Assembly: GCA_963678705.1 (NCBI GenBank)
Contig: OY783219.1
Span: 4,278,001-4,342,000, forward strand
Direction of reading: 5' to 3'
Origin: Panorpa germanica
Taxonomy: Eukaryota > Arthropoda > Insecta > Mecoptera > Panorpidae
Length of the DNA stretch: 64,000 bases
Shown here: piece by piece, positions 46,517-59,385 of the stretch
How the letters are laid out: each line of letters opens with the position of its first letter
Position numbering within the stretch: position 1 is the stretch's first letter
Position numbers and translations under genes: made by a program
The notes under the pieces: generated by a model
Databases searched by the model: none
The model's input: only the letters and a program-made list of their open reading frames with translations
Told to the model about the DNA's origin: nothing

Positions 46517-47087
46517 AATGGGCTTGTGTCCTATGTCTTAATTTCTATAAAAGTGTACTATAAATTGATAAAGTGGGTTACTAGAACCTCAAATGTCTAA
46601 TTATTTTTTAATAACTCCTTATATTTCAGGAGATATTAACAATTAAAAAAGTCATTTTGTCTCTTTAATTATTAAAGGGATTCAACGTTGTAGACATTCC
46701 AAGACATGTGACATTACAGCTCTTAAATTTCTGCTATATGTCAAGGAACAATAAAATTTCAATATTATGTGTGCCGTAACAGGGTTAAATAAAATGAAAA
46801 CTTATTATTCTTTGACTTGACTTGATTATTTCGACTACCAACACCTACAAAACATTACCACAACACTGACCTACTCAACAAATAACTGACGTTAAAATGC
46901 ATTTCACGTCATACAAATATGGCCGACCATTTCTAGCGCTAAAACTACAATTCAAATTTTTAATTGCTATATCTCCGTCAACATTTAGATATTTAATAAA
47001 ATAGACACGCCAATACACATTTATTAACATCAATTTCAATCAACAATTGAAAAATCGACCACTAAAAAATGAGGACACAAGCCCATT
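46517..47087 (-). mobile_element. AATGGGCTTGTGTCCT-ended transposon, copy 6
   Basis: Both terminal repeats are perfect (AATGGGCTTGTGTCCT ... GGACACAAGCCCATT). It is about 570 bp, with a small internal deletion near 46735. A decayed TTCGGCGGC-type element appears to abut it at 47095-47200. Confidence 0.92.
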
Positions 47088-47199
47088 AACATTTACTATA
47101 GTTTAAATTGCGTTAGTTCGTCGCGTACTTATACTATAAAAACTGTATAAATCTCCAATACGATAGTGAATTATTGAGATAATGGTTTTTTATTATATC

Positions 47200-47639
47200 G
47201 ATTTTGTTAGATAATAAAATGTCATAATATCATCCGGCTCTGCATTTACACTCGTAACACAAACGACTGCCAAATCAAAATAATTGAATGAAGGACAATG
47301 TAAGGTAAAGTCCAAGTTCAATTTCCAAGATTTTGAACAATAACAATCTTAAAACGAAGTCAAGCGGATAATCAAATATTTTGCGTTTTGTTTAGTACAA
47401 ATAAATAAATAACACAGCGAAAGGGACCCTAAAACAGAAACCCAATTAGTAGCAGGACTATAAAAGAGAATGAACAGTTTATTACAGTATATATATAATA
47501 CACAGGGTGGCTACTGAAACACTGAAGACTTTCAAAAATGTAATAACTTGATAAACTAAAACGACTGAAAGATAAGAGTTTCCAACAAGAAAGTTATGAC
47601 TTATACAAACTATTGAATGTTTTTTTTTATTACGATTTC
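47200..47639. other. Gene-free AT-rich stretch
   Basis: Nothing recognisable. Confidence 0.4.
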
Positions 47640-47935
47640 CCGGGCTTCCTAGGCACATAGCCTTTTATCGCCCCTAATAATGTTCTGGCTTCTTTCTTCT
47701 TTAAACTTTATATACTGACAACAAGAATGATCTATATTCGTGGCCAAATTTCGGTGTCGCAATCAAAAAGGAAGCATTGACTATTCGTCACAATCAAAAG
47801 GCTTTTTTGCATTGCTTCAGAATGTGGTCAGGATCTGCCTCCTCTTCTCTACATTCGTAATTAGTGTTGGTAATGATTTTGTTTCTTGCTAGATGTTTCG
47901 GAGCTCCAGTATGATTTATTCTTACACAGTAAACA
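47640..47935 (-). mobile_element. LINE fragment (GGGCTTCCTAGGCAC family), copy 2
   Basis: Shares the 3' tail with 38940-39110 and 54720-55450. Minus-strand words (tactggagctccgaaacatc, caagaaacaaaatcatt) match the C-terminal coding part of the 54.7 kb copy. It runs directly into the next element at 47935. Confidence 0.75.
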
Positions 47936-48175
47936 ATTTGGTGAAGTGTCCTGTTTTGTGACGTTTCTATCACTATTTCACTTCAATTATAGTTCGCATC
48001 AACTTTATCTTCATTTGTATTCCGACAGGTGTAGTGATTTCACCAATTTTAGCCGATAATATAGATATTTCATATGAACGACTGTAAGAAACTGAACTCT
48101 TTTATGACAAAAAAATCATACGCATCTTCAATATGATCTCAAAGTGATTCCAAAATGCTTACTGGGATGTTAAGT
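47935..48175 (+). repeat. ~265 bp CCCAGTAAACA element, 5' end truncated
   Basis: Matches 50330-50600 (tcacttcaattatagttcgc, tcatttgtattccgacaggt, gacaaaaaaatcat) and ends ttactgggatgtta. Its first bases are replaced by the LINE junction. Confidence 0.8.
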
Positions 48176-48948
48176 TCACAGTCTTCTAAATTTCTAGTGA
48201 GTTTTGTAAGAATAATAACAAAATGTAAGAATAATAATTTAAACAAACTATAATGTGTGGTATTGTTTCTTTTTTATTGCATTCTGGGGCACCTTATTAT
48301 ATGTTCTCCAGTACGTAAAATATAAAAGAAAGCGAATAGGATTCCAGTTACCAGTTTTCCCGGTTCCAGGTTCCAGGTTTCAGGTTATGGTTACGGATAT
48401 ATCCAAACCACAGACGCGTATAACGTAATGGCCAAATCCCGGAACAAAACCTCACATATCCTTCATTAATTGATAAAATCACTCACGAGCACGAGCAGGA
48501 CGTTAGGACCCTGACGTCCTGACGTCCTCCGTCGGTAAAGGATTCGTTCCTGTTGGGATACTACACGTGCCTCCACATATTAAACTCGTTGTATTATTTC
48601 ATATCAACTATAGACCAGTGTATTTCAATTTCCATTTGTTTTTGGGTGAACAACAATCGTCATGCTTTCGATCATTTAATGGGCCCTCGAACCATGAGTT
48701 GATTTCTGTAAACCTGTACTATATGTGTTATAAAGTTGGCTATCAGATGTCCAATTATTTCTTTAGTAACTCGCTGTATTATGGAAAATATTAACAACTA
48801 AATAATCATATTTAGCCGTTAATAATTAAAGGGAACCAAAATTATAAAGAACAAAGGTCTATATACACAGAGACGTCTTTTTTAGTTATGCTAACACTTT
48901 CTCTCCTTAATAAGCGAGTAAGGTTTCAACTATTTTTTTATTTATTTA
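48176..48948. other. Gene-free stretch with a decayed transposon end
   Basis: 48680-48840 is a diverged relative of the AATGGGCTTGTGTCCT family end (cctgtactatatgtg, aactcgctgtat, aataattaaaggga). Nothing else is recognised. Confidence 0.4.
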
Positions 48949-49608
48949 TGTTATTGTACAATATATTAAGTTTATTATGTAAAAATTTGAAGTCAATTGG
49001 AGTAAAACTGTCGGAGATATAGAGTTTTAAGTCTTCACCTCTCTGGTCTGGTTTCGTGTTACTTTGAAACTTTTAAATAAGGTTTCTCACACTTAGCTTT
49101 TTCAGAGTGGGTGCCCTCTCTAGCTCAAAATCTACTGGACCGATTCTTTTGAAATTTTGCTCACTCTTTCTTTACATAAATGCCGAGGTAACGCTGTCGA
49201 GTTTTTTTAATTTTTTAATTTTAACGTATTTTAAAATAACAAAGTTTGTGATATTTTTCATGAAAAATCTGTATTTTGAATTCTAAGTGCTGTAAAAAAT
49301 TAAAAAATTAATAAAGCAAGAAAAACTCGACAGCGTTACCTGCAGAAACTTATCAACTCATGAAATCATTTTGGTTTTTGGATTTCAGAAAATCCAGTGA
49401 TGAGTTATGAGTGGCACTGCAATGCTACTTTTTTTGTGACGTCTGCGGAGATTCGTTGTCAATGCCTCATTTCTTGATATTTATTTATGAAAACTTCACA
49501 AAGTATTCTTTAAATGTGATTTTATCATGTAGTAATTTATAATGTAGAAATAATTATATATTAACTGTGCCGTCAGAAATCATTATTGAAAATATGCTTC
49601 TTTTTTAT
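48949..49608. repeat. ~655 bp dispersed repeat, copy 2
   Basis: Parallel to 33606-34268 in the same orientation; the two copies remain clearly alignable throughout. Confidence 0.8.
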
Positions 49609-50329
49609 CGTTTTGACCTTAAATAATCGGAGATATCTTACTAATGAAGTGGAAGATCGGTAGTTTTTATTAGTAAATTACATTTGAAACTAAAGTAAAC
49701 GGGTATATAGAAGAACTATTTTTTTTTACATCACGAAGATATTCAATTAAAACAGTTAAAACACTTTTTTTTAATTTCATTAAAAATCTCAAGTAATTAA
49801 CGGTACTTGTTCACGTAAAAAACATTCAGAATTTTGCATAAATTAAAAATAAAATTAACTTTTTTTTTCTATTTTTTTTAATCATTTTGTTCTTAAAATT
49901 GTAAAAAGTATTAAATATTTTCTATGTAAATATTTTTACATACATCTGCATACATTATAAAAGTAAAAATAAACCGGGAAATTAAATAGTATGCCGGAAC
50001 CGTGTAGCGCATAAAAATAAAGATGTTATGCAGGTGTTGGAAACCTATGGCCTTCGGGTAGTAATATCCACGCAAAGAGTATTGCTTCAGTAAAAACTGA
50101 GCTTGAAATTATGAAATTTGTATACAAATAACTTCCAAAAAAGTATGCTTATTATTTTTACGTAATTCCTTATATTTTAGAAGATATGAACAATTAAAAA
50201 GGTCATTTTGTCTCTTTAATGATTGAAGGTTATAGAAAATATCACTACATGGTACGCCACGTCCGATAATTTGACAACAGAGACTCACTCGAATCATTTA
50301 CTACTAACAGCTGAGTTGTGTATCTCATG
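49609..50329. other. Gene-free AT-rich stretch
   Basis: 50130-50235 resembles part of the 600 bp transposon family (ttccttatattttagaagatatgaacaattaaaaa). Nothing else. Confidence 0.4.
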
Positions 50330-50600
50330 AAGTAATATCCCAGTAAACAATTTCGTGAAGTGCCCTTTTTAGTGACGTTTCTATCACTATTTCACTTCAA
50401 TTATAGTTCGCATCAACTTTATCTTCATTTGTATTCCGACAGGTAGAGTAATTTCGCCATTTGTAGGCGATAAAGTAGACATTTTATATGAAAAAATGTG
50501 AGAAACTGAACTATAAATGAACTCTTTTATGACAAAAAAATCATGACGCATCTTCAATATGATGTCAAAGTGACTCCAAAATGTTTACTGGGATATTAGG
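50330..50600 (+). repeat. ~265 bp element with CCCAGTAAACA terminal inverted repeats
   Basis: It begins aatatcccagtaaacaattt and ends aaaatgtttactgggatatt, about 20 bp of inverted repeat. A truncated copy lies at 47935-48175 and a partial one at 55550-55655. A MITE by structure; no coding capacity. Confidence 0.88.
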
Positions 50601-51298
50601 CAGGTTTTGGAAAAGAAAAAGAAATCTCGAATATTTATTTCTTTTATGACGTCATACGCAGAGGTAAAACTGAAATTCAAATTTGAAATAGCTATAACTT
50701 CGTCAAGTTTTGGATATTTAAAAAGAATAACATACATATTAACATTATTTCAACTAAAAATTAAAAACCGTCTTCTAAAAAATGAGTTCACATGGTCAGT
50801 GAGGGGGAATGGGAAAGGGGGTCGGGGAGAGGTGTCGTACTTTGTCTTTAATCTCCATTCAAGATATGTTATAAATTTACTACAATTTTCTTTACTTTCT
50901 TGTAATATATTTTGGGTTAAGATCTCTGCTCGTAACATATGATAATTTTGGGTAATTTATGGTAAATATGGGGTCTATTTGACCCGAGATTACAGGGTAT
51001 GTAACTACTAAGAAATTAGCGCGTGGGTTTGACACTAAGCTCCTTACTTCCACAACAAAATTGAGCAGATATTGCTTATTCAAAACTTCGTTACCACGCC
51101 GTGTTTTGAATTTATTCAAATTACATATTTGGAAGTTTGATACCCTATATATGGTAAGACCATCAAAGTTGCTTCTGGGTAATTTATAAGCGGATGTAGA
51201 TGGCACCTCATGATACATTACAATTTCACCGTAAATTCTTGTAAATGATGTTATTATTATTCTGTGTGTAAAAAAGAATAAAGTTAAAAAAAAACATG
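50601..51298. other. Gene-free stretch
   Basis: A G-rich run (gagggggaatgggaaagggg) lies near 50803. No supported exon is visible on either strand. Confidence 0.4.
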
Positions 51299-51908
51299 AA
51301 TGGGCTTGTGTCCTCATTTTTTAGTGGTCGATTTTTCAATTGTTGATTGAAATTGATGGTAATAAATGTGTATCGGCGTGTCTATTTTATAAAATATCTA
51401 AATGTTGATGGAGATATAGCAATTAAAAGTTTGAATTGTAGTTTTAGCGCTAGAAATGGTCGGCCATATTTGTATGACGTGAAATGCATTTTAACGTCAG
51501 TTATTTGTTGAGTAGGTCAGTGTTGTAGTAACGTTTTATAGCTGTTGGTAGTCGAAATAATGAAGTCTAGTCAAATATAATAAGTTTTTATTTTATTTAA
51601 CCCTGTTACGGCAGACATAAAATTGAAATTTGATTGTTCCTTGAAATAGCTGTAAATAATATTTGATGTTTTGATATATAAATACATATAGCAGAGATTT
51701 ATGAGCTATAAGGTTGGCAGCGGTTGTGATGTCATATGCATTTGGAATGTGTACAACGTTGAATCCCTTTAATAATTAAAGAGAAAAAATCACTTTTTTA
51801 ATTGTTAATAGTTATTAAAAAGTAATTGAACATTTGAGGTTCTAGTAACCCACTTTATCAATATATAGTACACTTTTATAGAAATTAAGACATAGGACAC
51901 AAGCCCAT
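51299..51908 (+). mobile_element. AATGGGCTTGTGTCCT-ended transposon, copy 7
   Basis: Full-length copy with both perfect 16 bp ends. Internal sequence agrees closely with copies 2, 4 and 9. Confidence 0.92.
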
Positions 51909-52002
51909 TTTATATTATGATGCCACAAAACGTAAGGCTCCCCCCCCACTTGTAACTTCTTGTCACACTTTGAATAATGTACTAAATTTATGTTTTTTTT
52001 TC

Positions 52003-52051
52003 AGCTGCTGAAATTCATCCTGGAGAACAATACCGTCATCTTAAATACTAA
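52003..52051 (+). CDS. Possible terminal exon, unknown gene
   Basis: After a strong pyrimidine tract and acceptor (ttttttttcag) a frame reads AAEIHPGEQYRHLKY then TAA at about 52049. AATAAA-like sequences follow near 52150-52170. The charged, non-repetitive sequence resembles a real C-terminus, but I do not recognise it and no upstream exon has been matched. Confidence 0.25.
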
Positions 52052-52464
52052 ATTTTAAACCTATTAAAATGTGTTTGGAAAATGGGTTTTGGAGATGTAG
52101 CAAAAAGCTATGCAATACTTTTTTCGACCTTTTCTGTAACTCATCTAATAAAATAATGAACTGAAATGAATAAACCGAGGGAGAGGGAGAGAGTTTAGTT
52201 AAATCTGGTGACTATGTAATTCACGTTAATTCAATTAAAAACAATAAGGAAACAGTAGTTATATAAAAATTAAAGGTTTTTATCATTTTTTAAATCATTA
52301 CTTTTATTAGTTAGAATTTACGATTAAATGTGATAAGTATTAGTGTTGGAGGAGTAGTAGTGGAGGAGCGGGAGTAGGAGCAGCCTTAGAAATAATCAAT
52401 TTAACAAAAAGATTTAAGTAAAAAGTTTTCAAAAAGTAAAAAGAGAGACCGACAGTGTTTTTAT

Positions 52465-52618
52465 TTGAAGTGTAAAGTGCTGAAGGTGGTGGTTACATCC
52501 GGTGAATACGCAGCCGTTATAACGGAGGGGCTACGCAGTGCTCTGGCCCGACTGCGCCAGCGAGCGGGTCCTCCCTCGCCCCAACCTACCCCCCAGAGCA
52601 GCCCCAACCCCAACTATG
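52465..52618 (+). CDS. Possible GC-rich coding exon, unknown gene
   Basis: An isolated GC-rich stretch in AT-rich surroundings. One frame reads VVVTSGEYAAVITEGLRSAL, then ARLRQRAG, then a proline/serine-rich SPQPTPQSSPNPNY, ending at a consensus donor (AACTAT|GTGAGT at 52618/52619). No ATG is found in frame just upstream, so it would be an internal or 5'-extended exon. The partner exons are not found. It could be a 5' exon with a very long intron. Confidence 0.35.
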
Positions 52619-52619
52619 T

Positions 52620-54719
52620 GAGTATTAAAACATACTATGTATTATTATATTTGTTGAATGTGGGAATATTTGAAGTTGAAACAACTGCGCGCTGGCTTAT
52701 GATGGATACCGAGAACCTAGCTTGTTGGGGATCCCGGGATAAATATATTTATTGAGATTTCGAATTGTTTTATACGTTGTTATTGTTATTATAGGTTTAA
52801 ATTCGCTAACGAAGGGTTTTTTTTGACATTTGTGTAATTTGTAATGAAATTAGATCCCTTTTTCACAATATTAATTTAAATAAATATCTTTATATGTTAA
52901 ACCCCGTATAACGTTTTATGTATAGCGTTAAAAACAAACGACTCCGATCATATTAATTATGAAGGTAGCTTAGGGGAATGTTTTTTTTAGAAACAGGGAG
53001 AATATTTCAAATTTGAGTTGAAATTCAAACTCAAAATAAACAAGAGTCTTAGCAATTAAGCTCAAATATGCTTGCAGTGTGCGACAGGACTTAGACCCCA
53101 TAAAAATCCGATATGACGATATATATATATACATAGGGCTCAATAGGTTTATATGAGGTTTTGAATGTCATCCTCATTTGAGCCTAAACATCGTAATTTG
53201 TCCGATAACTGACACATGTAGGCCAAAGAAGGAGCGAAATGAAGCCTATGTAAATGAATCCAGAAACGGGTTCTTTTAGGTCGTCAATAGGGTCAAAATT
53301 TCAACTCGGGAATCTGCTATAATACGTTAAAAATTTGGTAAAGATTACTTTATGGTCCTCTCGTTAAATATCGACCCTGTACAATTACCCATTTTTCTCT
53401 CAGGATAACACACTTTTTCATCTGGGTTGTGAACAATATCCTAAATTCTAGAAATGTATGCAACATGTACTGATAAAGTTAACTATCAGGATTTAAAGGG
53501 TGATTTGTTTTAAATAGTCACAATATTATTGAATATATAAACATTTATATTATACTCATTTAAAGAACCAGGATAATTAAAAGGACGAAATTTAATAAAA
53601 TATTAAAAAAACATTTAATAGAATTATTAGGGATGTATTTTTTCCATTGTACGGAGTTTTAAGTCGGAGATGATAAATTTTTTAGTAATCAATGATTGAA
53701 TTGATTTTATTAACTTTAATTAACAAACAGAGCATCCCAAATCTATTTAGACACTTCTATACTTCTTAGCTTGATATAAGCTATGTGTTCTAAAAGGAGG
53801 CAGGCACTCGTTTCACAAATAACAGATAAAACAAATTTATAAATTGCGTAGGTAGCAAAAATTGATTTTCCTGGATCTAATTAAACAGCAATAAACTTGT
53901 AACACTTGTCAATCTTATCTGGACACATGTGACGTACTAAAATGGTAACCATTGGTTACCAAATACAATAAACCGGCTAACCATAGGCGTACGCAGGTAC
54001 GGGTAAACTAATAAAGAAATTTACACATACGAGTATAAGTTTCAGCAGCGGTTTTTCAACGATTTGTTGCTCTATTGTTACACTTAACATATTTCCAGTC
54101 AACATAGTCAACAGCGTCCTATATTTAGCCTTTATTTCAATCAAAAATTAAAATAGCAACCCCTAAAAAATGAGTTCACAAGCCCATGACGTACGCCTAT
54201 GGCTACCATGGTAACTTTAACTTCGCCTGCTATTTTTATGATGGTGTTGTTTATCATTTTCATTCCTGTGTTTACGTTTTCCTAAAATGAACATTGTTTA
54301 CTTTAGCAATAATTTTCCAGACAGCGCAGGGGAACAAGGAAAACCAGGTTTCCTTGGTTCATTAGCTCAGTTATACATTTGTGCTATTTGCTTTAGCTTT
54401 TCAGCAAAGATACACTGCACGGTGTTGGGGCGTTGATTCAGGAATTTACATAATACTTATGAAGCAGAAATACTGATTTGTTGGATTACTTAAATAATTA
54501 CTTAGTTTAAGCAAATACGTCATACTTGTACATTTCGTAGTTAATGTATATGTACATAGAAACCCCGCCGTCGCATCTCCCCTGCTCTGAAATTCGCATT
54601 CTGCTTTATTTGTATATGTTGCGGTTATTATAACAACCAGGAGAACATTTTGGGGAAATGGCATAGCTGTTGTTGTCTTTTTTACATTTGAAAATATATA
54701 TTTCTTTATATATATATAT
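52620..54719. other. Gene-free stretch
   Basis: AT-rich. 54120-54187 is the terminal fragment of a diverged AATGGGCTTGTG-type element (cccctaaaaaatgagttcacaagcccat). A TA microsatellite lies at 53119-53134 and another at 54703-54720. No exon supported. Confidence 0.4.
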
Positions 54720-55450
54720 AGTTTCGCGGGCTTCCTAGGCACGTAGCCTTTTATCGTCCCTAATATTATTCTGCTTCTCCTTATACGTTATATCCAGACA
54801 ACAAGAATGATCTATTCATGGCTACTGCAGTTATAAATTTCGGTTTCTCAATCAAAAAGGCGGTGTTAACAGGAAGCGTCTGCGAAGTCTGTAGCACCGC
54901 CCTTTGAAGTCCATTTCTTGCTATTTCTGTATTTTTACATTACCACAGAATGTGATCAGGATCTGCCTCTTCTTCACCACATTCGCATTCAGAGTTTGGA
55001 ATGATTTTGTTTCTTGCTAGATGTTTCGGAGCTCCAGTATGATTCATTCTTAGTCTTGAGGTCATTGTTATTAATCTTCTTGGCCATTTTAGTTTGGCAA
55101 ACCATGGCTTACGTTTCAGTATTAGTTGTATTTTATAATATTCTCTACCTTTATCAGAATTATCCAACTTGTCTTGCCAATTTTTCATTTCATTTTTTTC
55201 TAATTCTGCGTTCATATCTGATTTTATAAAATATGAAATATAGTTATCACAGGAAGCAGCTAGCTTGGCCATTTGATCAGCTTTTTCATTTCCCTTAATT
55301 CCCTTATGTGACGGTATCCAAATTAGGTTAATATTTCGGCTCTTATCTACTCGTATTTCCCTATTTATTTTTTTTTTGACATAATAAATTTTGTTGTCTA
55401 ATTTTGTATATTTGAAAATATTTATTTTACCTCTATCATTAATTTTACCA
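54720..55450 (-). mobile_element. LINE 3' part with RNase H domain (GGGCTTCCTAGGCAC family), longest copy
   Basis: On the minus strand a frame from about 55370 to 54960 reads IWIPSHKGIKGNEKADQMAK (RNase H motif) and, further on, CECGEEEADPDHILW, the C-terminal cysteine motif of I/R1/Jockey-like elements. The 3' region carries the family tail. Reverse transcriptase and ORF1 are missing, and a stop (TAATG at the CXXC-H end) truncates the motif. Confidence 0.85.
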
Positions 55451-58400
55451 GAATGTAATCACAGAAAAAGAAACAAGATATATCTGTCTCTGTTACACTT
55501 GAAAGGTTTATTTGCAACTTCGTTCAATACTGGTACGGTAGAGAGGCAAAGTGAAGTGATTTTGCCATTTGTAGCTCGAGTGTTGAACGGGTGACATCAA
55601 ATTGAATTGTTTCATGACAAAAAAATTATACGCATCTTCAATAGTGACTTACGTAATTTGAACTACATTTTCTTTGAGTAAAATCTACATGTTTTTATGT
55701 TTAGCTAGTACTTTGCGGGATTTGAAGATTAATCACAATTATGTAAGGAAGAAAATTGGTGAAACATTTAAGAAATATTGATTTTAAAAATCTATTTACA
55801 AAGTCTTCTACTACACGCGCTGTTAAAGTTCTTTTAACTTCATTAAATTTTTAGAGAACTTTTCCTGTATCAACCCTCATCCCCTCTCCCCTCACCCCTA
55901 TAACAGCACCGCACTAATTGGAAGCGAAACCTTTTACTTAATAATTACTACGAGAAAAGTTTATTAATCTAGAAAAAGTTACACTTTATTAAATTTTATC
56001 GTCACGAAAATATCTAAGCATGTAAACTTATCTTTTTTTTTTACCATTTTTTTTAATGAGTAGTATAAACTCCGTTTTAAACGGTTCGTACCTTCATTAG
56101 AGTCGTTTAATTTTTATCAGTGTGTTTAAGTTAAGTGGTTACCCTAGAATCGACTACTCACGGTCGTTCCAAACGTATGGGCGGGGCTTCACTCCCTTCC
56201 GTTTGGAAGGCAAGTTATCACACGTTTTGGAGTGACATCGTTCCGTTTGGCAGGATGGCGCGACCTATGATATTTTTGCAACTAACGCATAATAAAAACA
56301 AGTTTTTGTTATTTTTTATTTAATTAATTTGAAAGTACTAATTTAAAGTATTGATTTTATCGAAAGAATATTTAATTAAAAGGCTTTTAAATGGGTTTGA
56401 GAGATATGAACGAAATTCCCCCCCCTGCTTGTAATTTTTTGTGACGTATCACATTTGTAAAAAGGTATATTTCTTTTTGTCTTATTTGGTTTTTTGATTT
56501 AGTTTCTTCTTTGTTTTGCAGGCCTGATTTTAGATTAGATGTATCGTCATAAAACTTGAGACTCTTGTCCTCCTCTTGTCACTTATTGTAGAATTTTGTA
56601 GACCCTCTTCTTTTTTGAATCATTGTTGATTTTCAATGAAGCGTTCCTTTTTTACAGCGGTGCAACTCAACATATTTCAGATGTATGAAGAAATGTTGTA
56701 TACACAAATTATATGAAATTTAGTTCTCTATTAGATTGATTAGAATTGTTTTTATCTTACGACCCACTAGTAAGAAGAATAAGAAGTTGTGTCGTTCATG
56801 TCGTCAGAAATTTGAATTTTTTCACGAAATATTTTATTCAGATATACCAATTACCAAAACATTTGTTACAAAACAATAAACAAATATATTTTCTTCTCAA
56901 AGATAATTGATTCCATTCAATGAAACACTCGCATCATCTTCTAATTGGCTCCAATAAAACAATTTACCCAGTGAACCGACGCGGGCCCTGCTCTAATGAT
57001 CGTAATTGCTTTCCAATTAATGTGTAAGTCCACTAAACAAATATTCCTTCGAGCATAAATAAAACAAAACATTTTTCGTTAAAATATCTCGTTAACGGAA
57101 CCAGTGGGGCGTATCATCCGCATTTCCTGTTTCTCACCATATTCGTTCTTTGTTTAAACACAGGAAGAAACCAAAAACATGCACGGGTTCGGGTATTATT
57201 TTGAAAATCCTGATAAAAGGTACCCATTACTTTATCTCTCTTACTTATAAATGTTTTTCTTCAATAAAATACAGAGCGACCATGGGAGGACCACGTTCAA
57301 ATACAGTTTTACAGTAAGCTTTGGAAATACAGAAAATGCTGACAAAAATAATATTTGATGAACGAGCAAATACAGTCTGAGTGAAAATATTTTCTTTGGA
57401 AAACTAATATAGTATGTTATATTCTATTTTCAAGAATTATGGTTTTGTCTGTCTTTATACGTCTTTTCCAGGTTGCGAACTCACTGAATATTACTCTGTT
57501 ACCATGTCATCTTCGTCTAATTAACATATAATCACTTTTCAACTACTGTAGAGTGCACAACTCAAACTACATATTCAGTTCATCACATTTAAACCATCGT
57601 TTAGTTAATAGCGTATAACATCGCAAACATTTTAAGCCAAAAAAAGCGATTTTTCAAAATTTTTCCTCAGAAGACTTTTAATTGCATTAATGTAAAAATT
57701 TGTACACATATTATGGTAACTTTTAACTGTATTTTAATATTTTTCTATTTGCTAAAATAATAATTTGGAAGCTGCTATAGCTGATCTCCAGGAGCTCCTC
57801 TCAAAAAAGGCATCTTGCGGTGACCACGATATCTCTAGACTGGATCATCTAAAATGAAAAAACCAAACGGATTTCGTTAAAGCAATGTATAATCTAGTAA
57901 TTAATCGAAGGAATAATCAAAAAACATTTTTTTGACAAAATGGCGGCTTCTCAAAAAAAAAATCGATTTTTGACCAAAATTTTGACTTAAATTGTTTATA
58001 AAAAAAAAAATATTTATCGGTGAGAAAAAACCTTCGATTAATTACTAAAAAATATATTTAAGAAGATTGTGTTAAAATTTGAGAGTGATCGGTTCAACCG
58101 TTTCCGAGAAATCTTGGTCACTGACTTTAAAAACATAGTTTTCAGAAAACGCGTTTAACATTTCAAAAGTTTTACATAGAGTATAAATTTTTTTGTATCA
58201 ACTTACATAACATAGAAAATAATCGCCGGATTGATTTGAAATTTTCTGTGTGTGTATTTAAATATATGTCCATTACGAAAATGAAATATTAACAACACTT
58301 AGTTGATATTATAAAATGATAAACAAGGTAAAAAAAATGTATCATTTTTAATTAAAATAGACATTAATTGCGCATATTCCAGTACAAGTTCTAAATATGG

Positions 58401-58780
58401 AACCATTTCTGGTATGATCTAAGACTGGAATTAAATGATTTTACTACGCTACTGATCTATGGAGTATACATTATACGATTTAGATCAAGTTGATTTATTC
58501 TATTGGACTCCCAATTGAACTTGGACTCATCCAGTATTCGTAAAACCCTTTAAAGAGACTCGCAAGGGATGAAATATTCATTAGTGTGTTGTCAGGGATA
58601 CCAACTCTAGAAATACAAACTGGACTGTCATATATTTTTGTTTGGTACGAGTAGGTTATGTTTTGGAACATGATAATCATAAGCGCTATTCATAGATATT
58701 GAGTTTCAGTGTTTAAATTTAAGATGGCAGCACAAACTCTACTAAATCCATCGCGAAGGCCGGTATTTATCGATATGTAA
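55451..58780. other. Gene-free stretch
   Basis: 55550-55655 is a partial CCCAGTAAACA element joined to a short TTCGGCGGC-type end (gtgacttacgtaatttgaac). 56120-56270 is a locally GC-richer unidentified piece. 57770-58160 (ctatagctgatctccaggag ... gaccaaaattttgac) reads like an unclassified repeat. No exon is supported. Confidence 0.4.
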
Positions 58781-59385
58781 AGATGGGCTTGTGTCCTCAT
58801 TTTTTAGTGGTCGATTTTTCAATTGTTGATTGAAATTGATGTTAATAAATGTGTATTGGCATGTCTATTTTATTAAATATCTAAATATTGACGGAGATAT
58901 AGCAATTAAAAGTTTGAATTGTAGTTTTAGCGCTAGAAATGGTCGGCCATATTTGTATGACGTGAAATGCATTTTAACGGCAGTTATTTGTTCATTAGGT
59001 CAGTGCTGTGGTAATGTTCTGTAGCTGTTGGTAGTCAAATAATCAAGTCAAGTCAAAGAAGAATAAGTTTTTATTTTGTTTAACCCTGTTACGGCAAACA
59101 TAATATTGAAATTTGATTGTTCCTTGAAATAGCTGTAAATAATATTTGATATTTTGATATATAAATACATATAGCAGAGATTTAAGAGCTGTAAGGTTGG
59201 TAACTTTATACAAGGATTGTGATGTCACATGCACTTGGAATGACAAAATGACTTTTTTAATTGTTAATATCTCTTAACATATAAGGAGTTATTAAAAAAT
59301 GATTGAACATTTGAGGTTCTAATAACCCACTTTACTTTATCAATATATAGTACACTTTTATAGAAATTAAGACATAGGACATAAG
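58781..59385 (+). mobile_element. AATGGGCTTGTGTCCT-ended transposon, copy 8
   Basis: It starts gatgggcttgtgtcctcatt and ends acataggacataagatta, the last terminal repeat being mutated. A short deletion near 59240 removes the gtacaacgttgaatccc part. Confidence 0.88.
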
